NCBI GenBank assembly: GCA_000504625.1
Contig: AZHR01000005.1
Location: 1-64,000, forward strand
Length of the DNA: 64,000 nucleotides
From: an alpha proteobacterium SCGC AAA240-E13
GTDB taxonomy: Bacteria > Pseudomonadota > Alphaproteobacteria > Pelagibacterales > Pelagibacteraceae
Direction: 5' to 3'
Positions 9,093-16,811 of the stretch are shown in pieces. Positions within the stretch are counted from its first letter, which is position 1. Every line of letters starts with the position of its first letter. The notes under the pieces are model-generated. The model saw only the letters and a program-made list of their open reading frames with translations, searched no databases and was not told where the DNA came from. The position numbers and the translations under genes are program-made.

Positions 9093-9124
9093 AGGGCGGT
9101 TATTTAATAACCGCCCTTTTTTTT
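9093..9124 (+). terminator. Intercistronic rho-independent terminator after the binding-protein gene
   Basis: A perfect 10-bp GC-rich stem (AGGGCGGTTA pairing with TAACCGCCCT) around a 5-base loop is followed by a run of eight T. It lies between the binding-protein gene and the first permease gene, which starts only 8 bases later. It is best read as a partial terminator that sets subunit ratios. Confidence 0.92.
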
Positions 9125-9131
9125 TATTTAT

Positions 9132-10385
9132 ATGAGTAGCGAAACACAAAAAATTTTAACAACTGGCGGCATTCCTCTAGAGGAAAGTCTAAAAAAAGTA
9201 GAGAAAAGAAATAAGATAAAAGCTTTTTTACTTGTATCTCCTTTATTATTTTTTTTAATAATTGCGTATATTTCTCCCATAGTAAGTCTGCTTTTTACAA
9301 GCATTGATGATCGAATGGTTACCAATATGCTTCCTAAAACTTTTAAAGCAATGAAACAGTGGGATGGAAAAGATCTTCCTTCCGAAGAGGTTTTTGAAGC
9401 ATTTTACCAAGATTACAAAATCCTAGTTGAAGAGAAAAGACATGGAAAATTAGCAACACAAATGAATTATGAAAAAAACGGCTTCAAAAGTATTTTAAAA
9501 AAATTAGCAAGAAAAATGAAAAAATTCGAAGAAGGAAATTATAAAGAACAGATTATGGCTGTTCATAAAAGATGGGCTGATGTTGAATATTGGAGAGCAC
9601 TTAAAAGAAGAGCGCCGACATACACTTATGCAAAATATTTAAAAGGTGTGGATATGTATGAAAATGAAGAAGGTAAAATAGTTGAAGTTCCTGAGGAAAG
9701 AAGAATTTATAAGATTTTATGGTTAAGAACTTTAGAAATAGCTTTTTTTGTTACACTTTTTTGTTTTTTAATGGCTTATCCAATCGCGCATTTGCTTGCT
9801 ACTTTGCCAATGAAATATAGCAATTTATTAATGATTTGTGTTCTTTTACCATTCTGGACTTCTTTACTTGTAAGAACTGCAAGTTGGATGATTTTGTTGC
9901 AACAACAGGGAATCGTAAATGATGTTTTTGTCTGGACAGGATTGGTAGCTAACGATAACAGACCCGAAATGATGTACAATAAAACTGGTACCTATGTTGC
10001 AATGACACAAATTCTTTTACCTTTTATGGTACTGCCATTGTACAGTGTTATGAAAACTATATCACCAAGCTTGATGAGGGCTGGAAAATCACTTGGTGGA
10101 ACACCATTTATTACTTTTTGGAAAGTATATTTTCCTTTAACAATACCTGGCATTGGCGCAGGGTGCTTGTTAGTTTTTATTATTGCAGTAGGTTATTACA
10201 TTACCCCAGAGTTAGTTGGAGGAGCTTCAGGAACTCTTATTAGCAACCAAATAGCGTACCAAATGAAAAGCACTCTAGATTGGAGTTTTGCATCAGCGAT
10301 GGGATTAATGCTATTGACAGGAGTTTTGGTTGTTTATTGGGTTTATAACAAACTAGTTGGAATTGATAATATTAAATTAGGATAG
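9132..10385 (+). CDS. Polyamine-type ABC transporter permease (PotB-like)
   Basis: A 417-residue inner-membrane permease. One membrane segment (about residues 31-54) is followed by a hydrophilic, Lys/Glu-rich section of about 140 residues and then by the usual five-helix permease core starting near residue 200. The EAA loop region is visible as GKSLGGTPFITFWKVYFPLT around residue 320. The large loop between helices 1 and 2 is longer than in E. coli PotB but is seen in alphaproteobacterial homologues. The start 8 bases after the terminator suggests reduced expression relative to the binding protein. Its stop lies 2 bases before the second permease start. Confidence 0.9.
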   Translation: MSSETQKILTTGGIPLEESLKKVEKRNKIKAFLLVSPLLFFLIIAYISPIVSLLFTSIDDRMVTNMLPKTFKAMKQWDGKDLPSEEVFEAFYQDYKILVEEKRHGKLATQMNYEKNGFKSILKKLARKMKKFEEGNYKEQIMAVHKRWADVEYWRALKRRAPTYTYAKYLKGVDMYENEEGKIVEVPEERRIYKILWLRTLEIAFFVTLFCFLMAYPIAHLLATLPMKYSNLLMICVLLPFWTSLLVRTASWMILLQQQGIVNDVFVWTGLVANDNRPEMMYNKTGTYVAMTQILLPFMVLPLYSVMKTISPSLMRAGKSLGGTPFITFWKVYFPLTIPGIGAGCLLVFIIAVGYYITPELVGGASGTLISNQIAYQMKSTLDWSFASAMGLMLLTGVLVVYWVYNKLVGIDNIKLG

Positions 10386-10387
10386 AT

Positions 10388-11242
10388 ATGGCTTTACTAA
10401 AGTATACAGAACCACATTATAGAATTTGGCATTATTTCTATTTATTTATTTGTGGCTGTGTGTTTTTCTTTTTAATAGCACCATTGTTTGTAATTTTTCC
10501 GTTATCATTTAATGCAGAAGAGTTTTTGGTTTTTTCAGAAGGGATGAAGAAACTTGATCCTGATGCATTTTCCTTAAGATGGTATCATGATATGGTTTAT
10601 GGTACCAAAAATCCTTGGGGACTAGCAGCAAAAAATAGTTTTTTCATTGCAACATTTGCTACATTAGGATCAGTTATTCTTGGAACTGTTGCAGCATTAG
10701 GGTTGAGCAGCAGACATATGCCTTACAAAGGAATAATAATGGCAACTTTAATCTCACCGATGATTGTACCACTTATTATCTCAGGAGTTGCTATTTTCTT
10801 TTTTATGGCGAAAGTTGGATTAGCAGCTACTCATACTGGTATTATTTTAGCCCATATAATATTAGGAACTCCATTTGTAGTCATTACTGTTACAGCTACA
10901 TTGTCAGGTTTTGATCATAGCTTAACTAGAGCTGCAGCTAGCCTTGGAAGCAATCCTGTAAATACTTTTATGAAAATAACTTTACCTCTAATTTTACCAG
11001 GAGTAATATCTGGTGGCTTATTTGCATTTGTTACTTCTTTCGATGAAGTTGTGATTGTACTGTTCTTAGCTGGATTAGATAACACAACAATACCAATTCA
11101 AATGTGGACGGGTTTAAGAGAACAATTAAGCCCAACTATACTGGCTGTTGCTACTTGTTTAATTGTTCTTTCAACATTAGTACTTGTTATTGCAGAACTT
11201 CTAAGAAGAAGATCTGAGAGAATAAGAGGCATCAGAAGATAA
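10388..11242 (+). CDS. Polyamine-type ABC transporter permease (PotC-like)
   Basis: A 284-residue inner-membrane permease with about six hydrophobic helices and an EAA motif at AAASLGSNPVNTFMKITLPLI (about residues 180-200), where it contacts the ATPase. It starts 2 bases after the first permease gene, and together with it forms the heterodimeric channel. The N terminus is followed by a periplasmic loop (NAEEFLVFSEG) typical of PotC. The C terminus is positively charged (RRRSERIRG), consistent with a cytoplasmic tail. It completes the four-subunit importer that begins at 6739. Confidence 0.92.
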   Translation: MALLKYTEPHYRIWHYFYLFICGCVFFFLIAPLFVIFPLSFNAEEFLVFSEGMKKLDPDAFSLRWYHDMVYGTKNPWGLAAKNSFFIATFATLGSVILGTVAALGLSSRHMPYKGIIMATLISPMIVPLIISGVAIFFFMAKVGLAATHTGIILAHIILGTPFVVITVTATLSGFDHSLTRAAASLGSNPVNTFMKITLPLILPGVISGGLFAFVTSFDEVVIVLFLAGLDNTTIPIQMWTGLREQLSPTILAVATCLIVLSTLVLVIAELLRRRSERIRGIRR

Positions 11243-11265
11243 TCTAGTATTAAGTTTCAAAATTT

Positions 11266-11343
11266 ATGAAAATTAGAAAAGTTGTGGTAATAGGATCGGG
11301 AACAATAGGAAGTGGAATTGCTGGTATAAAATTACGTAATTAA
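11266..11343 (+). pseudogene. Remnant of a 3-hydroxyacyl-CoA dehydrogenase-like gene (N-terminus only)
   Basis: An ATG-started 25-codon frame encodes the dinucleotide-binding start VVVIGSGTIGSGIAG and then ends at a TAA. This glycine pattern is characteristic of the first strand and loop of 3-hydroxyacyl-CoA dehydrogenases. No continuation is visible in any frame before the next gene. I read it as a decayed gene fragment left between the transporter and the ureohydrolase; chance similarity is possible because the piece is short. Confidence 0.55.
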
Positions 11344-11414
11344 ACTAATCCGACAACATTCCTACTGTCCAGAACTATATATAAAAAGATCATAATGTTT
11401 ATTATAATAATTTA

Positions 11415-12381
11415 ATGAAAAAAAAAAAAAGATAAAACTCCAATACAACCAGTTAGCGGTACAAAGGTTCCCAGATTTGCTGGACCATCTACTTTTGCAA
11501 GATTGCCAGAATTAAGAGATGTCGAAAGTTGTGATGTTGCAATAGTAGGAGTACCCTTTGATGCAGGAACAAGTTATCGACCAGGTGCAAGATTTGGTCC
11601 TCAAGCTATTAGACAAGCTTCAAGACATCTTAGGACAAATTATCATCCTAATTATGATACCGAACCCTTTAAAGACCACCAGTTTGCTGATGCTGGAGAT
11701 ATTACCTGTAACCCTTTTAATATCAAAGAAGCTATTAAACAAATTCAAAAAAGTGCAACAGAATTATTAGCTAAAGTTGGAGGGATAATAAGTATGGGTG
11801 GAGATCACACAATAGCTTTACCTTTATTACGTGCTGTTAATCATAAAAATAAAGGACCAGTCGCTTTAGTTCATTTTGATGCTCATCTTGATACTTGGGA
11901 TACTTATTTTGGTGCTCCCTATACACATGGAACTCCATTTCGTAGAGCAAGAGAGGAAAAATTATTTATGGAAGATTCTTCTATGCATGTTGGAATTAGA
12001 GGACCTCTTTATAGTAGAAATGATTTAAAAGATGATGCTGAATTCGGTTTTAAAATTATCCACTGCGATGAATTTCAAACAGAAGGAATAGATAAAATTG
12101 TTAAACGGATACGTGACAAAGTTGGAAATAATCCTCTGTATCTATCTATCGATATAGATGTGTTGGATCCTTCTCATGCACCGGGAACAGGTACACCAGA
12201 AATTGCTGGCATGACTACTCGTGAAATGGTTAACGTTCTTCGAGGTCTTGCAGGGGTGAATTTGTTATCCGCTGATGTTGTTGAGGTATCTCCAGCATAT
12301 GATCATGCTGAACTCACATCTCTTGCTGCAGCTACAATTATTTATGAATTAACAAATCTTTTTGTAAGGAATCCAGATTAA
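11415..12381 (+). CDS. Ureohydrolase (agmatinase/arginase family), start broken by poly-A frameshift
   Basis: Binuclear-manganese ureohydrolase that releases urea from a guanidino compound such as agmatine. All metal motifs are present: GGDHT, DAHLDTWD and SIDIDVLDPSHAPGTGTPE. The uninterrupted frame begins at TTG 11503, but the family-typical N terminus (VPRFAGPSTFARL) lies upstream in the same frame with no ATG of its own. An ATG at 11415 followed by 13 A residues (11418-11430) is one base out of frame; with 12 A it would give MKKKKDKTPIQPV and run straight into the gene. So either the run is miscounted, or slippage restores the frame, or translation starts at the TTG. It follows the amine-type importer, which fits a polyamine or guanidino substrate. 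The substrate is not certain, because this family also includes guanidinobutyrase and related enzymes. Confidence 0.85.
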
Positions 12382-13571
12382 GCTGCTAGACGTTCTTTGA
12401 GATCAACAAGCATTTTTAAACAAAGTTTGAGTTGATCAAATGTTATATATTCATCTACGGTATGTGCTTGTTCAATTGAACCTGGACCACAAACAACGGT
12501 ACTGATACCAATTTCTTGAAATAATCCAGCTTCTGTACCGAATGAAACGGTACCTCTCGAATTATCTCCTGTTAGATTACAAACGAGATCGACCGCATCA
12601 GATTTTTCTTCTTGTTCGAAACCTATAGTTTCTCCAATGGTTTCTTTTTTTATATTTGCTTCAGGGTAATTTTTTTTCATTTCTGGTAATAAAACTTCTT
12701 TTACATAAGAATCAATATTTTGAGTTACAAACTTGCCATCATCGTGAGTGATTGGTCTTACTTCCCAATCAACAATACATTGATCAGCAATGACGTTTGT
12801 AGCTATTCCTCCTTTGACCCTTCCTATTTGTAAAGTTGAGTAAGGAGGAAAAAAAATTGAATTTTTTGGTTTTCTTTTTTTTAGCTCATCTCTTATTTCC
12901 ATAAGTTTATTGCTATAGCGAATTGCATATTCGACGGCACTTACACCTTTAGCTGGATTTGATGCGTGACCAGCTAAACCAGTAAAATGAGTTATGTATT
13001 CATAATAACCTTTATGGGCATTAATAGCTTTCATGCTGGTAGGTTCTCCAATTATGCAAATAGGATATTTAATGTTTCGTTTTTTTATTTCTTTCAACAT
13101 TATCGGTGCACCTAAACATGAGGTTTCTTCATCATAAGTGTAAGCAAAATGAATGGGTTTTTTTAATTTTTGTGAAGCGAAAAAAGGTGCTATAGCTAAA
13201 GTGCAAGCAATAAAACCCTTCATATCACACGATCCTCGACCATAAATCTTGTTATCTTTTTCTCTTGCAATATAGGGATCTGATGACCATTCTTTTGGTG
13301 AGGCGGGGACCACATCCGTATGACCAGACAAGATAATTCCACCACCATTTAATTTTTCTTTGCCATTTATGGTGGAAAACAAATTAGCTTGTAATTCTGA
13401 ATCGTGAAACGTTTTAAACGATGTTGCTCCAAGTTTACTTAGTTTTTTTTCACAATAATCGATCAATTTGAGATTTGAGGTGCCCGAAACTGTCTGAAAA
13501 TTTATTAGATCTGATAAAATTTTTAAAGTTTCAGGAAACACCTGATCAATAATGTCTTTTTGCGTAGCCAT
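12378..13571 (-). CDS. argE: Acetylornithine deacetylase-like M20 peptidase
   Basis: A 397-residue M20-family metallohydrolase resembling ArgE, which removes acetyl groups from N2-acetylornithine. The first metal motif is SGHTDVVP (His about residue 84), followed by the bridging Asp in GRGSCDMKG, the catalytic Glu pair in TYDEETSCLGA, GEPTSMK, and the C-terminal metal His in EQAHTVDE. A dimerisation domain occupies about residues 185-290. It is convergent with the ureohydrolase, overlapping it by 4 bases. Because the window has doeA but no recognisable doeB, this deacetylase could process N-acetyl-diaminobutyrate; that is speculation, and arginine biosynthesis is the default role. Confidence 0.85.
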   Translation of the reverse strand: MATQKDIIDQVFPETLKILSDLINFQTVSGTSNLKLIDYCEKKLSKLGATSFKTFHDSELQANLFSTINGKEKLNGGGIILSGHTDVVPASPKEWSSDPYIAREKDNKIYGRGSCDMKGFIACTLAIAPFFASQKLKKPIHFAYTYDEETSCLGAPIMLKEIKKRNIKYPICIIGEPTSMKAINAHKGYYEYITHFTGLAGHASNPAKGVSAVEYAIRYSNKLMEIRDELKKRKPKNSIFFPPYSTLQIGRVKGGIATNVIADQCIVDWEVRPITHDDGKFVTQNIDSYVKEVLLPEMKKNYPEANIKKETIGETIGFEQEEKSDAVDLVCNLTGDNSRGTVSFGTEAGLFQEIGISTVVCGPGSIEQAHTVDEYITFDQLKLCLKMLVDLKERLAA

Positions 13572-13601
13572 TTAAATTAAATAATATTATACATCATTAC
13601 C

Positions 13602-13982
13602 ATGAAACAAGAAATAACCTTTGAAGATTACAATAAAGTAGAAATTAGAGTTGGAACTGTTTTAAAAGTTTCAAAAAATGAAAAAGCAAGAAAGCCTTCT
13701 TTAGTAGTTGAAGTTGACTTTGGAACGGAAACAGGAATAAAGAAATCTTCTGCACAGATCACACATTATTACAATGAAGAAAATCTAGTTGGAAAACAGG
13801 TAATAGGGGTTTGTAATTTTCCTAAAAAAAATATAGCAGGAGTCGTTTCAGAAGTTCTTATTCTGGGAACAATAGAAAAAGATGGAAAAGTAGTTTTGGT
13901 TCATCCTTCCCAAAAAGTTGAAAACGGTTTGGAAGTGGGTCGACTCAGAAGACAAAAAAACTTTCGAAACATTAAACCCTGA
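13602..13982 (+). CDS. csaA: CsaA-like tRNA-binding domain protein with abnormal C-terminal tail
   Basis: A small OB-fold protein of the CsaA / EMAP-II tRNA-binding family; CsaA of Bacillus has chaperone-like, export-related activity. Conserved features include KVEIRVGTVL near the N terminus, KKSSAQIT and VIGVCNFPKKNIAG. Homologues are about 110 residues long and end just after a segment equivalent to VENGLEVG. Here the natural stop is missing and the frame continues for about 13 residues (RLRRQKNF...) that are simply ALDH DNA read out of frame. The change occurs at 13933-13940, the edge of the inverted repeat. The first 113 residues are normal; the tail marks a rearrangement or chimeric join. 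Confidence 0.85.
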   Translation: MKQEITFEDYNKVEIRVGTVLKVSKNEKARKPSLVVEVDFGTETGIKKSSAQITHYYNEENLVGKQVIGVCNFPKKNIAGVVSEVLILGTIEKDGKVVLVHPSQKVENGLEVGRLRRQKNFRNIKP

Positions 13983-15375
13983 AAATAACGAACCATGGGC
14001 TAAAATCCCTGAAGCAAGTTTTAAAGATGTAGATAAAGCAGTTAGATCTGCTCAAAAAGCTTTTGAGGGTGAATGGCCAAAATTATTTCCGAGAGAAAGA
14101 GCTAAATACTTAAGAGCAATAGCTGTTCAGTTAAGAGAAAATGCAGAACATTTGGGAAAAATTGAGACAATAGATACAGGAAAACTTTTTAGAGAAACAA
14201 AAACTCAAGCTAATTACATAGCTGAGTATTATGATTACTTTGCAGGTTTAGCAGATAAAGTTGAAGGAACTGTTTTACCGATTGATAAACCAGATATGCA
14301 AGTAATTACAACAAGGATACCAATTGGTGTTGTCGCTGCAATTATTCCATGGAACTCTCAAATGTTGTTAACGGCAGTTAAACTTGCTCCAGCACTCGCA
14401 ATGGGAAATACTGTTGTAATCAAAGCATCAGAATTAGGACCCGCTACATTATTGGAATTTGCAAAATTAATTGAAATAACAGGGATTCCAAAAGGAGTTG
14501 TAAATATTATTACTGGTTTTGGAGATCCTTGTGGTAAGGCACTAACGAGTCACAAACTTGTAGAAAGAATTGCCTTTACTGGTGGACCAGAAACAGCGAA
14601 ACATATAATTAAAAATTCTGCTGAAAATTTATCTCAGGTAAGTCTTGAATTAGGTGGAAAAAGTCCAGTAGCAGTTTTCGAAGATGCAGATCAAGAAAAT
14701 GCGTTAAATGGTATAACGGCAGGAATCTTTGGAGCCAGTGGCCAAAGTTGTATTGCAGGATCTAGGTTGTATTTACAAAAAAATATTTATAATGATTTTC
14801 TAAAAAAATTAACCAACAGAGCAAATAAAATTAAACTAGGAGGACCTATTGATCCAAATACTCAAATGGGTCCTTTGAATAATTTACAACAGTTAGAAAC
14901 AATAGAAAAAAACATAAGACTTACTGTTGAACAAGGTGGTAAATTAAGGTGTGGAGGAAAAAGACATACGCTATCAAATAATGGTTATTATTTCCCTGCA
15001 ACAATAATTGAGTGTGACAATCATAATTTGCCAGCAGCGGAAAATGAACTTTTTGGTCCAATTTTATCAGTAATGAAATTTAATACAGAGGAAGAAGTGA
15101 TTAACAAAATGAATGATAATCAATATGGTTTATCTTCTGGAGTTTATACTAAAGACATAGGAAGAGCTTTAAGGGTTTCAAAAGCTATACGTGCGGGAAT
15201 TACATTTGTTAATACTTATCGGTTAATTTCACCTTCAGCTCCATTTGGAGGAATAAAAGATAGTGGATATGGTAAGGAAGCTGGTCTAGAATCTATAAAA
15301 GATTATACGAGAATCAAAACAACTTGGTTTAATACTTCAAAAAAACCAATGGCTGATCCTTTTACAATGGGATAA
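13918..15375 (+). CDS. Aldehyde dehydrogenase lacking its natural start
   Basis: A near-complete NAD(P)-dependent aldehyde dehydrogenase of about 480 residues, betaine-aldehyde/aminobutyraldehyde type. The catalytic Glu is in VSLELGGKSP and the catalytic Cys in ASGQSCIAGSR; the coenzyme-binding IIPWNSQ and the C-terminal APFGGIKDSGYGKE are also present. The first 14 natural residues (as seen in the copy starting at 353) are missing and replaced by csaA sequence; the frame opens only from a TTG at 13918 inside csaA, with no ribosome binding site. As drawn, expression would be poor. If the join is an artefact, this DNA is the continuation of the ALDH gene at the left edge, and the downstream binding-protein gene would belong to that operon. 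Confidence 0.85.
   Translation: MKTVWKWVDSEDKKTFETLNPENNEPWAKIPEASFKDVDKAVRSAQKAFEGEWPKLFPRERAKYLRAIAVQLRENAEHLGKIETIDTGKLFRETKTQANYIAEYYDYFAGLADKVEGTVLPIDKPDMQVITTRIPIGVVAAIIPWNSQMLLTAVKLAPALAMGNTVVIKASELGPATLLEFAKLIEITGIPKGVVNIITGFGDPCGKALTSHKLVERIAFTGGPETAKHIIKNSAENLSQVSLELGGKSPVAVFEDADQENALNGITAGIFGASGQSCIAGSRLYLQKNIYNDFLKKLTNRANKIKLGGPIDPNTQMGPLNNLQQLETIEKNIRLTVEQGGKLRCGGKRHTLSNNGYYFPATIIECDNHNLPAAENELFGPILSVMKFNTEEEVINKMNDNQYGLSSGVYTKDIGRALRVSKAIRAGITFVNTYRLISPSAPFGGIKDSGYGKEAGLESIKDYTRIKTTWFNTSKKPMADPFTMG
13933..14246. repeat. Right arm of perfect 314-bp inverted repeat
   Basis: This segment is the exact reverse complement of bases 1-314. Its left edge coincides with the expected stop codon of csaA. 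The eight bases AAGTGGGT at 13933-13940 fit both the csaA reading (E-V-G codons) and the ALDH reading (K-W-V codons), so the junction shows 8-base microhomology. Confidence 0.97.
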
Positions 15376-15394
15376 ATCTTAAAAGAACCCTTAA

Positions 15395-15408
15395 AAATAA
15401 CGTTATTT
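15395..15408. promoter_or_regulatory. 14-bp palindrome upstream of binding-protein gene
   Basis: A perfect palindrome, AAATAACGTTATTT, lies in the 100-base gap between the ALDH and the downstream binding-protein gene. It could be an operator or a weak hairpin. In such AT-rich DNA a chance origin is quite possible. Confidence 0.3.
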
Positions 15409-15475
15409 AGTCATTGAAAAAGAAATATTAACAGTAAATACTTTCTTTTTTTACAAATTAATTAGAGGGGTAAAA

Positions 15476-16657
15476 ATGAAAAGATTGTTCATTGCTGCAT
15501 TTATGCTTTTGTCTGTTTTAATGACAAACACATTTGCAGAAATTAAAATGGGAATCATTTTGGGATTTACAGGTCCTATTGAATCTTTAACTCCAGCAAT
15601 GGCTGCTTCAGCGGAATTAGCTTTCAAAGAAGCATCTGATTCAGGTTCTTTATTAGGTGGCGAAAAAATTACACCAGTAAGAGCAGATTCGACTTGCGTG
15701 GACTCTGCTGCAGCAACGTCTGCTGCTGAAGGTTTAGTGTCAGAAGGTGTAGCAGCAATTATGGGTGCGGATTGCTCTGGTGTCACTGGTGCAATTGCTT
15801 CTAATGTAGCAGTTCCTAACGGTGTTGTTATGATATCACCATCCGCAACATCACCAGGTTTAACCACTTTGGATGACAAGGGATTGTTCTTCAGAACAGC
15901 TCCTTCTGATGCACGTGGAGGACAAATACTTGCTGATATAACTAAAGATAGAAAAATTAAAAGTGTTGCAATCACTTATACAAATAATGACTATGGAAAA
16001 GGTTTAGCTGATGTTTATTCTGCAGCCGTTAAAGCTCATGGTATTAAAGTAACTACTGTTGCTGCACACGAAGATGGCAAAGCAGATTATAGTGCCGAGG
16101 TATCAGTTTTGGCAGCCGCTGGTGGAGATGCCGTAGCTGTAATTGGTTATCTGGATCAAGGTGGTAAAGGTATAATTCAAGGATCTTTAGATTCAGGTGC
16201 TTTTGATACATTTATTTTGTCTGATGGTATGATTGGTGAATCGCTTACTGATGCCTTTGGAAAGAGTTTAAATAAATCGTTTGGTTCTTTACCAGGTTCT
16301 ACAGGTAAGGGTGCAGGTGTTTTTAGTAAAATTGCGAGCGCTGCAGGAATTGATTCGTCTGGACCATACACAGGAGAATCTTATGATGCAGCAGCTTTAA
16401 TTGTACTTGCAATGCAAGCTGGAAATTCTGCTGATCGTGCTTCAATTGCTAAACATGTAATGGCTGTAGCGAATGGACCAGGAAAAAAAATATACCCTGG
16501 CGATCTGAAGAAAGGTCTCGATCTTTTAGCTAAAGGCAAAGCGATTGATTATGAAGGAGCAACAGCTGTTAATTTTACAGATGTTGGAGAAGCTTTTGGT
16601 TCTTTTCTAGAAAAAGAAATTAAAGGCGGTAAATTTAAGACTAAAAAACAAAGATAA
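15476..16657 (+). CDS. Branched-chain-amino-acid-type ABC transporter substrate-binding protein
   Basis: A 393-residue periplasmic binding protein of the LivJ family (type-I fold). A signal peptide (MKRLFIAAFMLLSVLM, cleavage after TFA) is followed by EIKMGIILGFTGPIES, the usual start of such proteins. The central region is Ala/Gly-rich, as in many LivJ-type proteins of this lineage. The ribosome binding site AGAGGGG is strong. No permease genes are adjacent on this strand; the livGFHM set at 18344-22229 has no binding protein of its own and is the likeliest partner. If the inverted-repeat junction is artefactual, the gene follows the ALDH in the luciferase-like/TPP operon and would probably bring in that pathway's substrate. 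Confidence 0.9.
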   Translation: MKRLFIAAFMLLSVLMTNTFAEIKMGIILGFTGPIESLTPAMAASAELAFKEASDSGSLLGGEKITPVRADSTCVDSAAATSAAEGLVSEGVAAIMGADCSGVTGAIASNVAVPNGVVMISPSATSPGLTTLDDKGLFFRTAPSDARGGQILADITKDRKIKSVAITYTNNDYGKGLADVYSAAVKAHGIKVTTVAAHEDGKADYSAEVSVLAAAGGDAVAVIGYLDQGGKGIIQGSLDSGAFDTFILSDGMIGESLTDAFGKSLNKSFGSLPGSTGKGAGVFSKIASAAGIDSSGPYTGESYDAAALIVLAMQAGNSADRASIAKHVMAVANGPGKKIYPGDLKKGLDLLAKGKAIDYEGATAVNFTDVGEAFGSFLEKEIKGGKFKTKKQR

Positions 16658-16670
16658 AATTAATTTTACA

Positions 16671-16704
16671 AACCTCAGTGGTGAAAACTGCTGAGGTTTT
16701 TTAT
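16671..16704 (+). terminator. Rho-independent terminator
   Basis: An 8-bp stem (AACCTCAG pairing with CTGAGGTT) with a 12-base loop is followed by a T-rich tail, 13 bases after the binding-protein stop codon. It ends that transcript before ispH. Confidence 0.88.
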
Positions 16705-16811
16705 AATTTGTTAATCATATTATTTTACAGATAAATCTTATTTATAAAGTCAATTTCTGATAAATTAGCTAATATTTTAGATAAAAAATAAATAACATCG
16801 AAAATTTATGT

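Noticed and set aside
15451..15975. Long open frame of 174 codons antisense to the binding-protein gene
   Set aside because: It lies wholly opposite a well-supported secreted binding protein, has Ala/Pro-rich composition caused by that gene's codons, and has no family resemblance.
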